Shown here: in pieces, positions 26,772 to 35,945 of the stretch
How the letters are laid out: the number at the start of each line of letters is the position of its first letter
Position numbering within the stretch: position 1 is the first letter of the stretch
From: B30-G6 sp963701385
GTDB lineage: Bacteria > Desulfobacterota > Desulfobacteria > Desulfobacterales > B30-G6
DNA: 64,000 bases
Assembly: GCA_963701385.1 (NCBI GenBank)
Contig: CAVOZW010000009.1
Coordinates: 186,001-250,000 of the forward strand
Direction: 5' to 3'
Program-made: the position numbers and the translations under genes
The notes under the pieces: model-generated
Told to the model about the DNA's origin: nothing
The model's database searches: none
What the model saw: the letters and a program-made list of their open reading frames with translations, nothing else

Positions 26772-26776
26772 ATCCT

Positions 26777-26811
26777 GATTTTTTCCACTTCTTGCAGCGA
26801 GGGAAAAAATC
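26777..26811 (+). terminator. Inverted repeat GATTTTTTCC...GGAAAAAATC
   Basis: A perfect 10-bp stem with a 15-base loop lies between gcdA and the glycogen cluster. It has an internal T run but no T tract after the stem, so it is only a possible bidirectional terminator. Confidence 0.4.
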
Positions 26812-26859
26812 GAGTAAGGATAAGGTCTTTACACGATTTTTTTTGAAACGGACGAGTCT

Positions 26860-29775
26860 ATGTCGAATGACGTTCACATGACGCTGAAACCTGAACCCGG
26901 CTGCAAACTGTTGCGCTACCGGGGCGATACGGTGACATTCACCCTCACGTCAACCCGCCCCCTCAAAGGAAAAGCGCATCTCAGGACCAATCTTGGCCAG
27001 GGAAGCGTCTATCGCCAGCAGATTATCGCTTCGGTTGAAAATAACTTGCCCGGTCTGGGACGCGACTGGTTTGATCTTCCGATGACGAAAGTGGCGCCGC
27101 AACAATTCGCCCTGCGGCTTCCTTTGACCGATATCGGTCATTTTAAAGCCAAAGCCATGGTTATCCCGGAAAATGGACAAGACCCCATCTGGGTCCCGGG
27201 TCCCGATATAACCATCAATGTCGAACCGGCCGATACCTGCTGCGGAAATATCATCTACAATGCCTTTGTGCGGCAGTTCGGACCCAACAAAGAAGGCGGG
27301 TTTTCCCAACACAATCGTTCCGACGCTGTCCAGCTTCTGGACAAAGCGGGCTATGCCGTTATCCCACCTTCGGGGACATTCAGGGACTTGGTCCGGGAAC
27401 TGGATTTTATCATCGGCCAGCTGGGCTGCCGGTTTATTCAATTGCTGCCTGTCCATCCAACCCCGACGACCTATGGCAGAATGGGTCGTTTCGGGAGCCC
27501 CTATGCAGCCCTGAGTTTTACGGCCGTGGACCCTTCCCTGGCTGAATTTGATTCCAAGGCCACACCCCTCGAACAATTCATCGAACTGGTGGAAGCGGTC
27601 CACGCGCGTAATGCCAAACTTTTGATGGATGTCGCTATCAACCACACCGGCTGGGCTGCCGCTTTGCATGAAACACATCCGGAATGGCTGGTGCGTGGTT
27701 CCAAGGGCGATATCGAAGTGCCCGGCGCATGGGGTGTTCGCTGGGAAGATCTCACCAAGCTCAACTATCAACACAAGGATCTGTGGCAATACATGGCCAA
27801 TATGTTCCTGACCTGGTGTAACCGGGGCATAGATGGTTTCCGGTGCGATGCAGGCTACATGATACCCGTCGCAGCCTGGCAGTACATCATTGCCGTGGTC
27901 AGGGAACAGTTTCCGGACACGATCTTCTTTCTCGAGGGCCTGGGGGGCAAAATTGTCGTAACCCGCGAGCTTCTGGATCCAGCCAACTTCAACTGGGCCT
28001 ATAGTGAGCTCTTTCAGAATTATGATCGCCGGGACATCGAATTTCAGTTGTTGCAGGCCATGGATATTTCTGAAGCTGAGGGTATCATGGTTCACTATGC
28101 GGAAACGCATGATAATTTGCGCCTGGCATCCCGGTCTCACACCTGGGCCAAAATGCGCACCGCATTGTGTGCCCTCACTTCCTTTCAGGGGACCTTTGGT
28201 TTTGCCAACGGTGTTGAATGGTTTGCCACCGAAAAAATAGATGTGCATGAGTCACCGTCCCTGAATTGGCATGCGGCAGAGAATCAAGTGGACCATATCC
28301 ATCGATTGAGTGAACTCTTGAAGCGTCACCCGGCATTTCACGATCGGACCCGGATCCGTGTCATCGATCACGCATCGGAAGAGATTTTGATCTTGCTGCG
28401 TCATCATCTGCCGTCCGGGAAAAAACTGATCGTCGTGGTCAATCTCGATGACAGCCGGCCCAGAAAGGCGATCTGGCCCAAAAACGATCATTTCGGGCCA
28501 CCAAATTCATGGCTGGATCTCTTGGCCGGGGACAAAGTGACCCCCCACATTCGAGGGCAGAACGTGGAGATCGATCTGCTTCCTGGCCAGGTTCTTTGCA
28601 TCACGGACGGGCCAGATGACCTTGCACTGAACCAAACGCAGACCCATGAGCCTTTTCAGATGCCTGACCGGATTGTCCAGCAGCGTCTTCGAGCAAAGGT
28701 GTTGGACGTCTTGCAGGCGCTTGACGGGTTCGGGGACCTTGGAGACCGGGACATCGAAGCGTGCGCTTTAGCGCTGCAGACCGATCCGGTCGAGTTCTGC
28801 CGGCATGCCAACACTCGAAGCCCCGAATCCCGTGTTATCCGGTGGGAGTGGCCACGGGACGGCCGCAGGGAGGTCATGCTGCCACCCGGTCATTTTTTGC
28901 TGGTGACGTCTCCGGAACCATTCCAGCTGAAGGTTTCTCGCCGGCACACCATTCTGGGGGTTGAAACATCGATGCCGTCCCCAAAAGGGTTTCACTGGGC
29001 ATTGTTGAAACCTTTTTCCGTTCCAGACGAACACCTGGAAATGACCCTCCATCTATCGGTCTACGCCGCCAATGGGCACCAACGCACAGAAACGCGTCTG
29101 ATGCTGTTGAGTGCCGAACCGCCGGCCCTGATTTTGGGTCTCACAAGACAAACGCTCGGCGAGCCTTCCCTGCGGACACTCGTGACGAACGACCTGGGCG
29201 CGGCGAGCTTTCTGCCGATTGAATGGGGGGCCTTGAACAGCCGCTACGATGCCATTCTTTCTGCCAACATCGACGCCGATCTTCCGGTGGATAGATGGAT
29301 CATGTTCACGCGTTTGCGGGCCTGGGTCGTTTATCAGGATTATTCTCAATCTCTGAACGGGGATTGCCTGGAAACGTTTTCCCTGGATGATTCACTGCAG
29401 GGCGAGTGGACGTTTCATGTGCCCACGGGTCGTGGAACCCATGTGGTCGTCAAATTCAAGACGGTCTTGGAAAAAGACACCGATGACGTCCAACTCGTGA
29501 TCGAGCGATGCCCGGCAAGCCGTGAACAGGGTCGACTCCCGGATGGGGCGTCGATTGATATCATTTTGCGACCGGATATCGAAAACCGTTCCTTTCATGC
29601 AAACACCAAGGCCTACCAGGGGCTTGAACAATCATGGCCGTCAGCTGTGACACCTGCCAAGAACGGTTTTACCTTTCGTCCGGACGATCTGCACGTATTG
29701 GAAATGCGCCAGGCCAAGGGCGTGTTTACTTACGAACCGGAATGGCATTACATGGTGCTACCGCTCGGAGGATGA
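26860..29775 (+). CDS. GH13 alpha-amylase-type domain fused to debranching enzyme, N-terminal part (frameshifted)
   Basis: This 971-residue frame has an N-terminal beta-sandwich region (1 to ~130) and a GH13 (beta/alpha)8 domain with LLMDVAINHTGW, GFRCDAGYMI (nucleophile Asp ~329), FFLEGLGG (acid/base Glu ~359) and YAETHDN (Asp ~417). After a beta domain comes the N-terminal domain of an archaeal/bacterial-type glycogen debranching enzyme (from ~640). It ends at TGA 29773-29775 just after WHYMV. One base too many, apparently C29758, breaks the frame. Without it the reading continues RSEDESRGFDAHGDLFSPGY into the next entry. It probably acts on alpha-1,4 and alpha-1,6 links of glycogen. Confidence 0.75.
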   Translation: MSNDVHMTLKPEPGCKLLRYRGDTVTFTLTSTRPLKGKAHLRTNLGQGSVYRQQIIASVENNLPGLGRDWFDLPMTKVAPQQFALRLPLTDIGHFKAKAMVIPENGQDPIWVPGPDITINVEPADTCCGNIIYNAFVRQFGPNKEGGFSQHNRSDAVQLLDKAGYAVIPPSGTFRDLVRELDFIIGQLGCRFIQLLPVHPTPTTYGRMGRFGSPYAALSFTAVDPSLAEFDSKATPLEQFIELVEAVHARNAKLLMDVAINHTGWAAALHETHPEWLVRGSKGDIEVPGAWGVRWEDLTKLNYQHKDLWQYMANMFLTWCNRGIDGFRCDAGYMIPVAAWQYIIAVVREQFPDTIFFLEGLGGKIVVTRELLDPANFNWAYSELFQNYDRRDIEFQLLQAMDISEAEGIMVHYAETHDNLRLASRSHTWAKMRTALCALTSFQGTFGFANGVEWFATEKIDVHESPSLNWHAAENQVDHIHRLSELLKRHPAFHDRTRIRVIDHASEEILILLRHHLPSGKKLIVVVNLDDSRPRKAIWPKNDHFGPPNSWLDLLAGDKVTPHIRGQNVEIDLLPGQVLCITDGPDDLALNQTQTHEPFQMPDRIVQQRLRAKVLDVLQALDGFGDLGDRDIEACALALQTDPVEFCRHANTRSPESRVIRWEWPRDGRREVMLPPGHFLLVTSPEPFQLKVSRRHTILGVETSMPSPKGFHWALLKPFSVPDEHLEMTLHLSVYAANGHQRTETRLMLLSAEPPALILGLTRQTLGEPSLRTLVTNDLGAASFLPIEWGALNSRYDAILSANIDADLPVDRWIMFTRLRAWVVYQDYSQSLNGDCLETFSLDDSLQGEWTFHVPTGRGTHVVVKFKTVLEKDTDDVQLVIERCPASREQGRLPDGASIDIILRPDIENRSFHANTKAYQGLEQSWPSAVTPAKNGFTFRPDDLHVLEMRQAKGVFTYEPEWHYMVLPLGG

Positions 29776-31165
29776 ATCACGGGGTTTCGATGCGCACGGG
29801 GATCTTTTCAGCCCCGGCTATTTCAAGGTCCGGGTCCGTGGCGGCGGGCGGACGCGTGTGCGTGCAACGGTGACCAAGTCCGGTGAACGACATGCAGCCG
29901 GTCGCCAGTCAAAAAAAACATCGACCCCAATGTGCCGGTCGAACCAAGGCGCTATGAATTCGGTGGTGCCCCTCCAAAAGGTATTGGAAGCGGCGCTTCG
30001 CCAGTTCATCGTGAAGAGAGGGTCGCTCCATACGGTCATCGCGGGATATCCCTGGTTTCTTGACTGGGGCCGGGATGCCATCATTGCCACGCGCGCCTTG
30101 ATCGAACTGGGTGAAACCGACCTGGCCCGCCGTATCTTGAAACAGTTTGGGCGATTCGAGGAGAATGGTACCTTGCCGAACATGCTGCACGGCACCCGTA
30201 CGTCCAATCGGGAAACATCCGATGCCCCTTTATGGTTTGTCGTGGCCTGCAAGGAATTGATCGCAAAAGAGAATACTCGGTCCTGGCTTAAAGAAACCTG
30301 TGGTCAACGAACCATCCAGGACATCCTTGAGTCCATCGCGAAGGCCTATATCAGCGGTACGTCCAACGGCATCCGTATGGATGCTGAAAGCGGACTGATC
30401 TTCAGCCCTTCGCATTATACGTGGATGGATACCAATCATCCGGCGGGTACGTCACGGGAAGGCTACCCCATCGAAATTCAGTCCTTATGGTACGCGACCT
30501 TGCGGTTTTTAAACAGCATCGACAGCAATGACGGCCGATGGTCACATTTGGCCGAGCAGGTTCAGGATTCGATTGGCAAATTTTTTTGGCTGGACGCAGA
30601 AGGGTACCTGTCCGACTGCCTGCATGCAGGGCAGGGGATCCCGGTTCGAGATGCGGAAGCAGACGACGCCCTGAGGCCAAACCAGCTTCTGGCGATTACC
30701 ATGCAAGCGCTTGTTCAGCCTGACATGTGTCGAAACCTGTTGGAAGCGTGTCAGGCGCTGCTGGTTCCAGGGGCCATTCGAAGTCTGGCTGACCGCCCCT
30801 TGCGCCGGCCCCTGGAAATAATTCATAAAGGGCAACGCCTTGGTGACCCGTATCAACCCTACCGGGGTCGTTATGAGGGGGACGAGGACACAGCCAGAAA
30901 ACCGGCCTATCACAACGGGACCGCCTGGACATGGCTTTTCCCTTCCTTTTGTGAAGCCTGGGATATCACCTTTGGTTCAGAGGCGCGCCAAACGTCAAAA
31001 GCCTGGCTGAGCAGTGTGACCCGGTTGCTCCAGCAGGGTTGTCTCGGCCATGTACCCGAGATTCTGGACGGTGATTTTCCGCATCAGCAGCGCGGATGCC
31101 CGGCCCAGGCATGGGGAGCCAGTGAAGCGTTGCGGGTGTGGCTGAGGCTTGATAAGGTGATATGA
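29759..31165 (+). CDS. Amylo-alpha-1,6-glucosidase (GH133) catalytic part, continuation after frameshift
   Basis: The frame is open from about 29759 and carries the debranching-enzyme C-terminal (alpha/alpha)6 barrel, with AGYPWFLDWGRDAIIATRAL, ENGTLPNMLHGTRTS, DAPLWFV and a terminal NGTAWTWLFPSFCEAW. This part removes alpha-1,6 branch glucose. No ribosome site supports separate translation; the first internal GTG at 29858 would lose the conserved HGDLFSPGYF segment. It is best read as the second half of one ~1430-residue fusion interrupted by a 1-base indel. Confidence 0.75.
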   Translation, partial: YRSEDESRGFDAHGDLFSPGYFKVRVRGGGRTRVRATVTKSGERHAAGRQSKKTSTPMCRSNQGAMNSVVPLQKVLEAALRQFIVKRGSLHTVIAGYPWFLDWGRDAIIATRALIELGETDLARRILKQFGRFEENGTLPNMLHGTRTSNRETSDAPLWFVVACKELIAKENTRSWLKETCGQRTIQDILESIAKAYISGTSNGIRMDAESGLIFSPSHYTWMDTNHPAGTSREGYPIEIQSLWYATLRFLNSIDSNDGRWSHLAEQVQDSIGKFFWLDAEGYLSDCLHAGQGIPVRDAEADDALRPNQLLAITMQALVQPDMCRNLLEACQALLVPGAIRSLADRPLRRPLEIIHKGQRLGDPYQPYRGRYEGDEDTARKPAYHNGTAWTWLFPSFCEAWDITFGSEARQTSKAWLSSVTRLLQQGCLGHVPEILDGDFPHQQRGCPAQAWGASEALRVWLRLDKVI

Positions 31166-31290
31166 GCTATAACGCAACTTTCGAAATTCAGCGCACGCGA
31201 AAGGATTTTATTGTAGCCGCATCCGGAATGTAATATATGGAAAGGTATGCTATCGTAAGTCAACCTCAATAATACGCACAAGGACAATCC

Positions 31291-31644
31291 ATGAAACATC
31301 TTCAAATGTATCAAGTGTTCCCATCGGTTCCCAAACCATTGAAATTTCTGGAGGTATTGTCCAGAAATATGTGGTGGTGCTGGCGTATTGACGCCATCGA
31401 GTTGTTCCGGCGTATCAACCCCTACATCTGGCGGCAGTCCGGTCGCAACCCGATCCTTTTCGCCACGCTGATTCCACCGGAGCGCCTCGAGGAATTGGCA
31501 ACGGATGGGGGGTATCTGGCCCATATGGAGCGTGTGAAAAGGAAGTTTGAATCTGAATCATCACCCTCTGATCCGGACAATCCATCCCTGAGATGCCGAG
31601 TCGAAAACGATCGCCTACTTTTCCATGGAATTCGGTATCCATGA
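31291..31644 (+). CDS. glgP: Alpha-glucan phosphorylase, N-terminal fragment before frameshift
   Basis: The frame begins MKHLQMYQVFPSVPKPLKFL and continues with LSRNMWWCWRIDAIELFRRI and GRNPILFATLIPPERLEELA. This is the N-terminal DUF3417 region of the short bacterial alpha-glucan phosphorylase family. After DNPSL the frame goes wrong. Dropping one A at 31591 joins it to SKTIAYFSMEFGIHES in the next entry. It is thus the 5' part of one gene. Confidence 0.8.
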   Translation: MKHLQMYQVFPSVPKPLKFLEVLSRNMWWCWRIDAIELFRRINPYIWRQSGRNPILFATLIPPERLEELATDGGYLAHMERVKRKFESESSPSDPDNPSLRCRVENDRLLFHGIRYP

Positions 31645-33838
31645 GAGTCTGCCCCTGTTTGCCGGGGGTCTGGGTGTGCTGGCGGGCGACCATCTGAAAG
31701 CCGCATCCGATCTTTCCCTGCCCATGGTGGGTGTGGGTCTGCTTTTCAACAAGGGTTATTTCCGTCAGTTTCTAAACGACGAAGGATGGCAGCAAGAGGA
31801 ATATCCCGATAACGATATTTTTCATATGCCGCTTCGACGGGTAAAGGATCGTTTCGGAAAACAAGCGTCCATCACCTTGGCCGGTCCGCAGCCGATCCAT
31901 GCCATTATCTGGAAGGTGCAGGTGGGTCGCGTACCGCTCTACCTGCTGGACACGAACATTCCGGAAAATCCAGTCGAGGTCCGGGCCATCACGGATCGGC
32001 TTTACGCGGGTGAGCCAAGGCAGCGCCTCGAGCAGGAAGTTCTGCTGGGAATCGGTGGTATGCGGGCCTTGGAGTTATTGGACATTCAGCCCAAGATCTG
32101 TCATATGAACGAAGGTCATTCGGCATTCTGCGGCATCGAGCGATTGTGCCAGATCAAGAGCCAGTACGACATCGATCTGGAGACCGCGCTCGAAATCGTA
32201 CCCAGGACAACTATTTTTACCACCCACACACCCGTCGCAGCCGGGCACGACGAATTCCCAAAAGACATGGTGGCCCCCTATGTTGCATCCATGCAGGCGT
32301 GTCTCGGCATCGATACCGACCAGATCATATCGTGGGGACAGCCCAATGGTGGGAACGCAAACGACCCGCTGTCCATGTTTGTTTTAGGGCTCAGATTGTC
32401 TCAGCACCACAACGGCGTGAGCCAGCTGCATGGTCGGGTTGCACGGCGCATGTGGTCGCATGTCTGGCCCGGATGGCCTGAAGACGAGGTCCCCATCGCT
32501 CATGTGACCAACGGCATCCACGTCCCTTCCTGGATATCGATTGAAAACGCAACCCTTTTCGAGCGTTATCTGGCGCCGGACTGGTATCTGAAGGTGGGAA
32601 AAAAAGATCTGTCTCAACGGATCGATCAGATTTATAATGACGAGCTTTGGCAGACAAGACGCATGAGCCGCGCCAGATTGATACGGACGTGCCGGGAACT
32701 GATGGTGAAACAGTATGCCCGGCGAAACGCATCCCAGTCAACCATGCGGGAAGCCGAAGGTGTGCTGGACCCGGAAATTCTCACCATCGGCTTTGCGCGC
32801 CGGTTTGCCACATACAAGCGGGCAACCCTGCTCTTGAAAGACCCTGAAAGGCTGAAAAAGATCATCAACGACCCTGAACGGCCCATTCAGATCATTTTTG
32901 CCGGAAAAGCGCATCCCAAAGACAGGGAAGGAAAGGACATCATTCGGCAATTGATCGCCTTTGCAAAGACCCCGGAATTGCGACAACGCATCGTGTTTCT
33001 GGAAGATTACGATATCAACATAACCCGAAACCTCATCCAGGGTGTCGATGTTTGGCTCAACACGCCCAGACGGCCCATGGAGGCTTGTGGCACCTCCGGG
33101 ATGAAGGCAGCTGTCAACGGTGTTCTCAACGTCAGCGTTCTGGACGGCTGGTGGTGTGAGGGCTACCGGAAAGACCGCGGCTGGGCTATCGGCAACGGGG
33201 AGGAGTACGACGATCATGGGTACCAGGACATGGTGGACAGCTACGCCCTGTATAATCTATTGGAAAACGATGTCATACCCTGTTTTTATGACCGCAAAAA
33301 CGGGGAGTCGCCCGAAAAATGGATCCAGATGATGAAGGCCTCCATGAAGATGGCTCTGGACCACTACTGTACCCACAGGATGGTCCTCGAATATGACAAA
33401 AAATTTTACCAGCCGGCGCTCGAAAGTTATCGGACATTTACGGATGATGGTGCTGAAAATGCCAGGCAGATGCTGGCACAGAAAAAACGTCTCATGAGCC
33501 TGTGGAATAACATTCAGGTAAAAGAGCCCGCCAGAAAAAACAACGGTCCATTCAGAATCGGCGAGTCGTTTCAAATATCCGCTGAAATTTTCCTGGGTGA
33601 TCTTCGCCCCGAAGAGGTTCTGGTGGAACTCTACTACGGAAAGCTGCGCGCCTTCGACACGCTGTTGTCCGGGATGACCCTTAAAATGGAAGTTGAAAAA
33701 GAATTGGGCCAGGGGAAATATCTCTATTCCTGTTCGCTTCTTTGTGAGGCATCGGGCGGCTTCGGATTTACGGTACGGGTTAGCCCCAACGGGGATGGTT
33801 TTTTACGATTTACGTCGGGACTGATTACCTGGGCGTAA
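31625..33838 (+). CDS. glgP: Alpha-glucan phosphorylase, main part after frameshift
   Basis: This 737-residue frame, with family homology starting slightly earlier at about 31592, holds the GT35 phosphorylase core. It includes EFGIHESLPLFAGGLGVLAG, CHMNEGHSAF, FTTHTPVAAGHDEF, FARRFATYKRA and ACGTSGMKAAVNGVLNVSVL with the pyridoxal-phosphate lysine region. It releases glucose-1-phosphate from glycogen. It lies between the debranching fusion and glycogen synthase, giving both breakdown and synthesis in one cluster. The split from its N-terminus is a 1-base insertion. Confidence 0.9.
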   Translation: MEFGIHESLPLFAGGLGVLAGDHLKAASDLSLPMVGVGLLFNKGYFRQFLNDEGWQQEEYPDNDIFHMPLRRVKDRFGKQASITLAGPQPIHAIIWKVQVGRVPLYLLDTNIPENPVEVRAITDRLYAGEPRQRLEQEVLLGIGGMRALELLDIQPKICHMNEGHSAFCGIERLCQIKSQYDIDLETALEIVPRTTIFTTHTPVAAGHDEFPKDMVAPYVASMQACLGIDTDQIISWGQPNGGNANDPLSMFVLGLRLSQHHNGVSQLHGRVARRMWSHVWPGWPEDEVPIAHVTNGIHVPSWISIENATLFERYLAPDWYLKVGKKDLSQRIDQIYNDELWQTRRMSRARLIRTCRELMVKQYARRNASQSTMREAEGVLDPEILTIGFARRFATYKRATLLLKDPERLKKIINDPERPIQIIFAGKAHPKDREGKDIIRQLIAFAKTPELRQRIVFLEDYDINITRNLIQGVDVWLNTPRRPMEACGTSGMKAAVNGVLNVSVLDGWWCEGYRKDRGWAIGNGEEYDDHGYQDMVDSYALYNLLENDVIPCFYDRKNGESPEKWIQMMKASMKMALDHYCTHRMVLEYDKKFYQPALESYRTFTDDGAENARQMLAQKKRLMSLWNNIQVKEPARKNNGPFRIGESFQISAEIFLGDLRPEEVLVELYYGKLRAFDTLLSGMTLKMEVEKELGQGKYLYSCSLLCEASGGFGFTVRVSPNGDGFLRFTSGLITWA

Positions 33839-33905
33839 ACAAGGGTTCAAGGGGCCGAGAGGATCTCTGTTCATTAGTAACTTATGATCTCAAGTTTAAT
33901 TTATT

Positions 33906-34209
33906 AGGATCATCTCCAAAAGAGTTGATCCAAATTAAGGATTCAAGGATTCCAGGGGTCCCGGGTTCGAGTGAGATGAAGTGAGGCATCAGCTGAATGC
34001 TTAAGAATTATAAAGAGTTATTGGAAACGCAGACGATGATATCCGGTGATCTGGATTATATGAAGAAGGAAAAGCTTCAGGAATTAAGAGAGGAACTCGG
34101 TGATGTCGAGAGAATGCTGAAAGCGTTGATAAAATCTCTGGAAAGCAAACACTTGGACCCTTGAATCCTCGGATCCTGGAACCCTTTCTCCCAACTGATT
34201 GGGAGAAGA
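33906..34209 (+). repeat. ~300-bp dispersed repeat, copy B
   Basis: This is the second full copy of the element at 24645-24947, with the same opening hairpin, 55-codon frame and closing stem (TTCTCCCAA 34186-34194 with TTGGGAGAA 34199-34207). Differences are few and spare the stems and the encoded protein. It occupies most of the 412-base gap between glgP and glgA; the remainder of the gap shows nothing else. Confidence 0.9.
33997..34164 (+). CDS. 55-residue helical protein inside repeat copy B
   Basis: This is identical in amino-acid sequence to the product at 24736-24903. The four base differences (AAG/AAA, GTA/GTC, CTA/CTG, GAT/GAC) are all synonymous. It is a charged, probably coiled-coil peptide starting MLKNYKELLE and ending KHLDP. 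Function unknown. It could be the product of a small mobile element or a host-maintained regulator. Confidence 0.6.
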   Translation: MLKNYKELLETQTMISGDLDYMKKEKLQELREELGDVERMLKALIKSLESKHLDP

Positions 34210-34250
34210 GCCAATTATTAATCAAAAACGGCGAATAAGCAGGTAAGTGG

Positions 34251-35774
34251 ATGGCAACACCTCAATCATCACCACGGGTTCTGATTGTAACACCCGAGGT
34301 AACATATCTACCGGATCGTATGGGGAGCCTGTCCCATTATCTCACCGCAAAAGCCGGTGGCCTGGCGGATGTCTCCGCGGCGCTCATCAGCGCGCTATTT
34401 GAACAGGGGGTGGATGTGCATGTGGCCTTGCCGGACTATCGCGCTATTTTTTCCGATCACTTGGCACCCTTTCTCAAGGAAGAGCAGCGTATCATTCGCA
34501 AAATCATGCCGGATGACCGCATCCATCTGGCCCAGGACAGGGCATTTTATTACCTGAATCACGTCTATTCCGATTATGGTGGTGAGAACACCAAACTGTC
34601 ATTGGCGTTTCAGCGCGAAATCATCAACCACGTCATTCCTCGTGTCGGGCCCGATCTGATTCACTGTAATGACTGGATGACCGGTCTGATCCCGGCCATG
34701 TCCCGCCAGATGGGGATACCCTGTCTGTTTACGATTCACAATATTCACACCGTCAAAAGCACCTTGTCCCACATCGAAGATCGTGGAATTGATGCGGCCT
34801 ATTTCTGGCACCACCTGTACTATGAAAAGCCTCCCTATGACTACGAGCAATCGTGGGGAAACAATTCCGTGGATTTCCTGGTCAGTGGTGTGTTTGCGTC
34901 GCATTTTGTCAATACCGTCAGCCCGACATTTCTGAGAGAGATCGTGGAGGGGCGGCATGAATTCGTATCGGAAAGCCTGGAACGTGAGCTGGCGAACAAA
35001 ACGGCGGCAAATTGTTCCGTCGGTATCCTGAACGCGCCGGACCCGGTTTTCAACCCCGCGACCGACCGTCATCTTTTTCACAAGTACACCCACAAAAATC
35101 ACATGCGCTTCAAACAGAAAAACAAGCAGGCACTTCAAGCCAATCTTGGGCTGATCGAAGATCCAGAAGCACCCCTCTTTTTCTGGCCGTCCCGCCTGGA
35201 TCCCAACCAGAAGGGCTGTCAACTGCTGGCGGAAATATTCTATCGTGTCATTTCGACCTATTGGGGTGATAACCTGCAGATCGTGTTTGTGGCCAATGGC
35301 GAATATCAGCGGGTATTTCGTGATATCGTCTCTTTTCACAATCTGCATAAGCGAGTGGCTGTGTGCGATTTCAGCGAAAAGCTGGAGCACCAGGCCTATG
35401 GTGCTTCCGATTTTATCTTGATGCCTTCCCGATTCGAACCCTGTGGACTGCCTCAGATGATCGCCCCTCTCTACGGGTCTCTGCCCGTGGTTCACGACAC
35501 CGGCGGTATTCATGATACGATTTTTCATCTCGATATGAAAAAAAACCTCGGTAATGGTTTTGTTTTTGAAACCTATGATGCCAATGGTTTCTGGTGGGCC
35601 ATCAGTGAAGCCATGCGTTTTTACCGGCGACCTGCACACAAAAAGAAAGTCCAGATTGGCCGGATCATGCAGGAAAGCGCCGGAACCTTCAACCATGCGG
35701 TCACCGCCCGCCGCTACATCGAACTGTACGAGCGGATGCTGCAGAGGCCGCTGGTATCGGTGTCACCCTATTAG
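34251..35774 (+). CDS. glgA: Glycogen synthase (GT5)
   Basis: The 507-residue GT-B enzyme has the N-terminal nucleotide-sugar loop LTAKAGGLADVSAAL, HCNDWMTGLIPA in the first half, and the C-terminal LMPSRFEPCGLPQMIAPLYG motif with the catalytic glutamate. It extends alpha-1,4-glucan from ADP- or UDP-glucose. No glgC lies nearby, so the donor-forming enzyme must be elsewhere. It follows repeat copy B and precedes a truncated repeat copy and glgB. Confidence 0.93.
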   Translation: MATPQSSPRVLIVTPEVTYLPDRMGSLSHYLTAKAGGLADVSAALISALFEQGVDVHVALPDYRAIFSDHLAPFLKEEQRIIRKIMPDDRIHLAQDRAFYYLNHVYSDYGGENTKLSLAFQREIINHVIPRVGPDLIHCNDWMTGLIPAMSRQMGIPCLFTIHNIHTVKSTLSHIEDRGIDAAYFWHHLYYEKPPYDYEQSWGNNSVDFLVSGVFASHFVNTVSPTFLREIVEGRHEFVSESLERELANKTAANCSVGILNAPDPVFNPATDRHLFHKYTHKNHMRFKQKNKQALQANLGLIEDPEAPLFFWPSRLDPNQKGCQLLAEIFYRVISTYWGDNLQIVFVANGEYQRVFRDIVSFHNLHKRVAVCDFSEKLEHQAYGASDFILMPSRFEPCGLPQMIAPLYGSLPVVHDTGGIHDTIFHLDMKKNLGNGFVFETYDANGFWWAISEAMRFYRRPAHKKKVQIGRIMQESAGTFNHAVTARRYIELYERMLQRPLVSVSPY

Positions 35775-35801
35775 AAAGCGTCTCAATTCGTTAATAAAGG
35801 T

Positions 35802-35860
35802 GGATCATCTCCAAAAGAGTTGATCTAAAAAGAGGATTTGAGGGGTCCAGGGTTCGAGTG
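35802..35860 (+). repeat. Truncated third copy of the dispersed repeat
   Basis: It holds the opening hairpin sequence GGATCATCTCCAAAAGAG and the AGGGGTCCAGGGTTCGAGTG tract but lacks the 55-codon frame and the closing stem. It lies in the glgA-glgB gap. All three copies lie in gaps between metabolic genes on the same strand. Confidence 0.8.
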
Positions 35861-35945
35861 GAATGTTTACAACTGATCGTGTCTAAATATTAACGGCTTT
35901 ATTCGTATGTATATGGGATATTGACAAGCGCTCCAACGAATTAGC

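Noticed and set aside
26950..28248. 432-codon open frame on the minus strand
   Set aside because: It is the mirror of the GH13 gene, lacks family motifs and a ribosome site, and its length reflects the codon bias of the real gene.
34599..35696. 365-codon minus-strand frame across glgA
   Set aside because: Antisense shadow of a gene with all GT5 motifs; no independent support.
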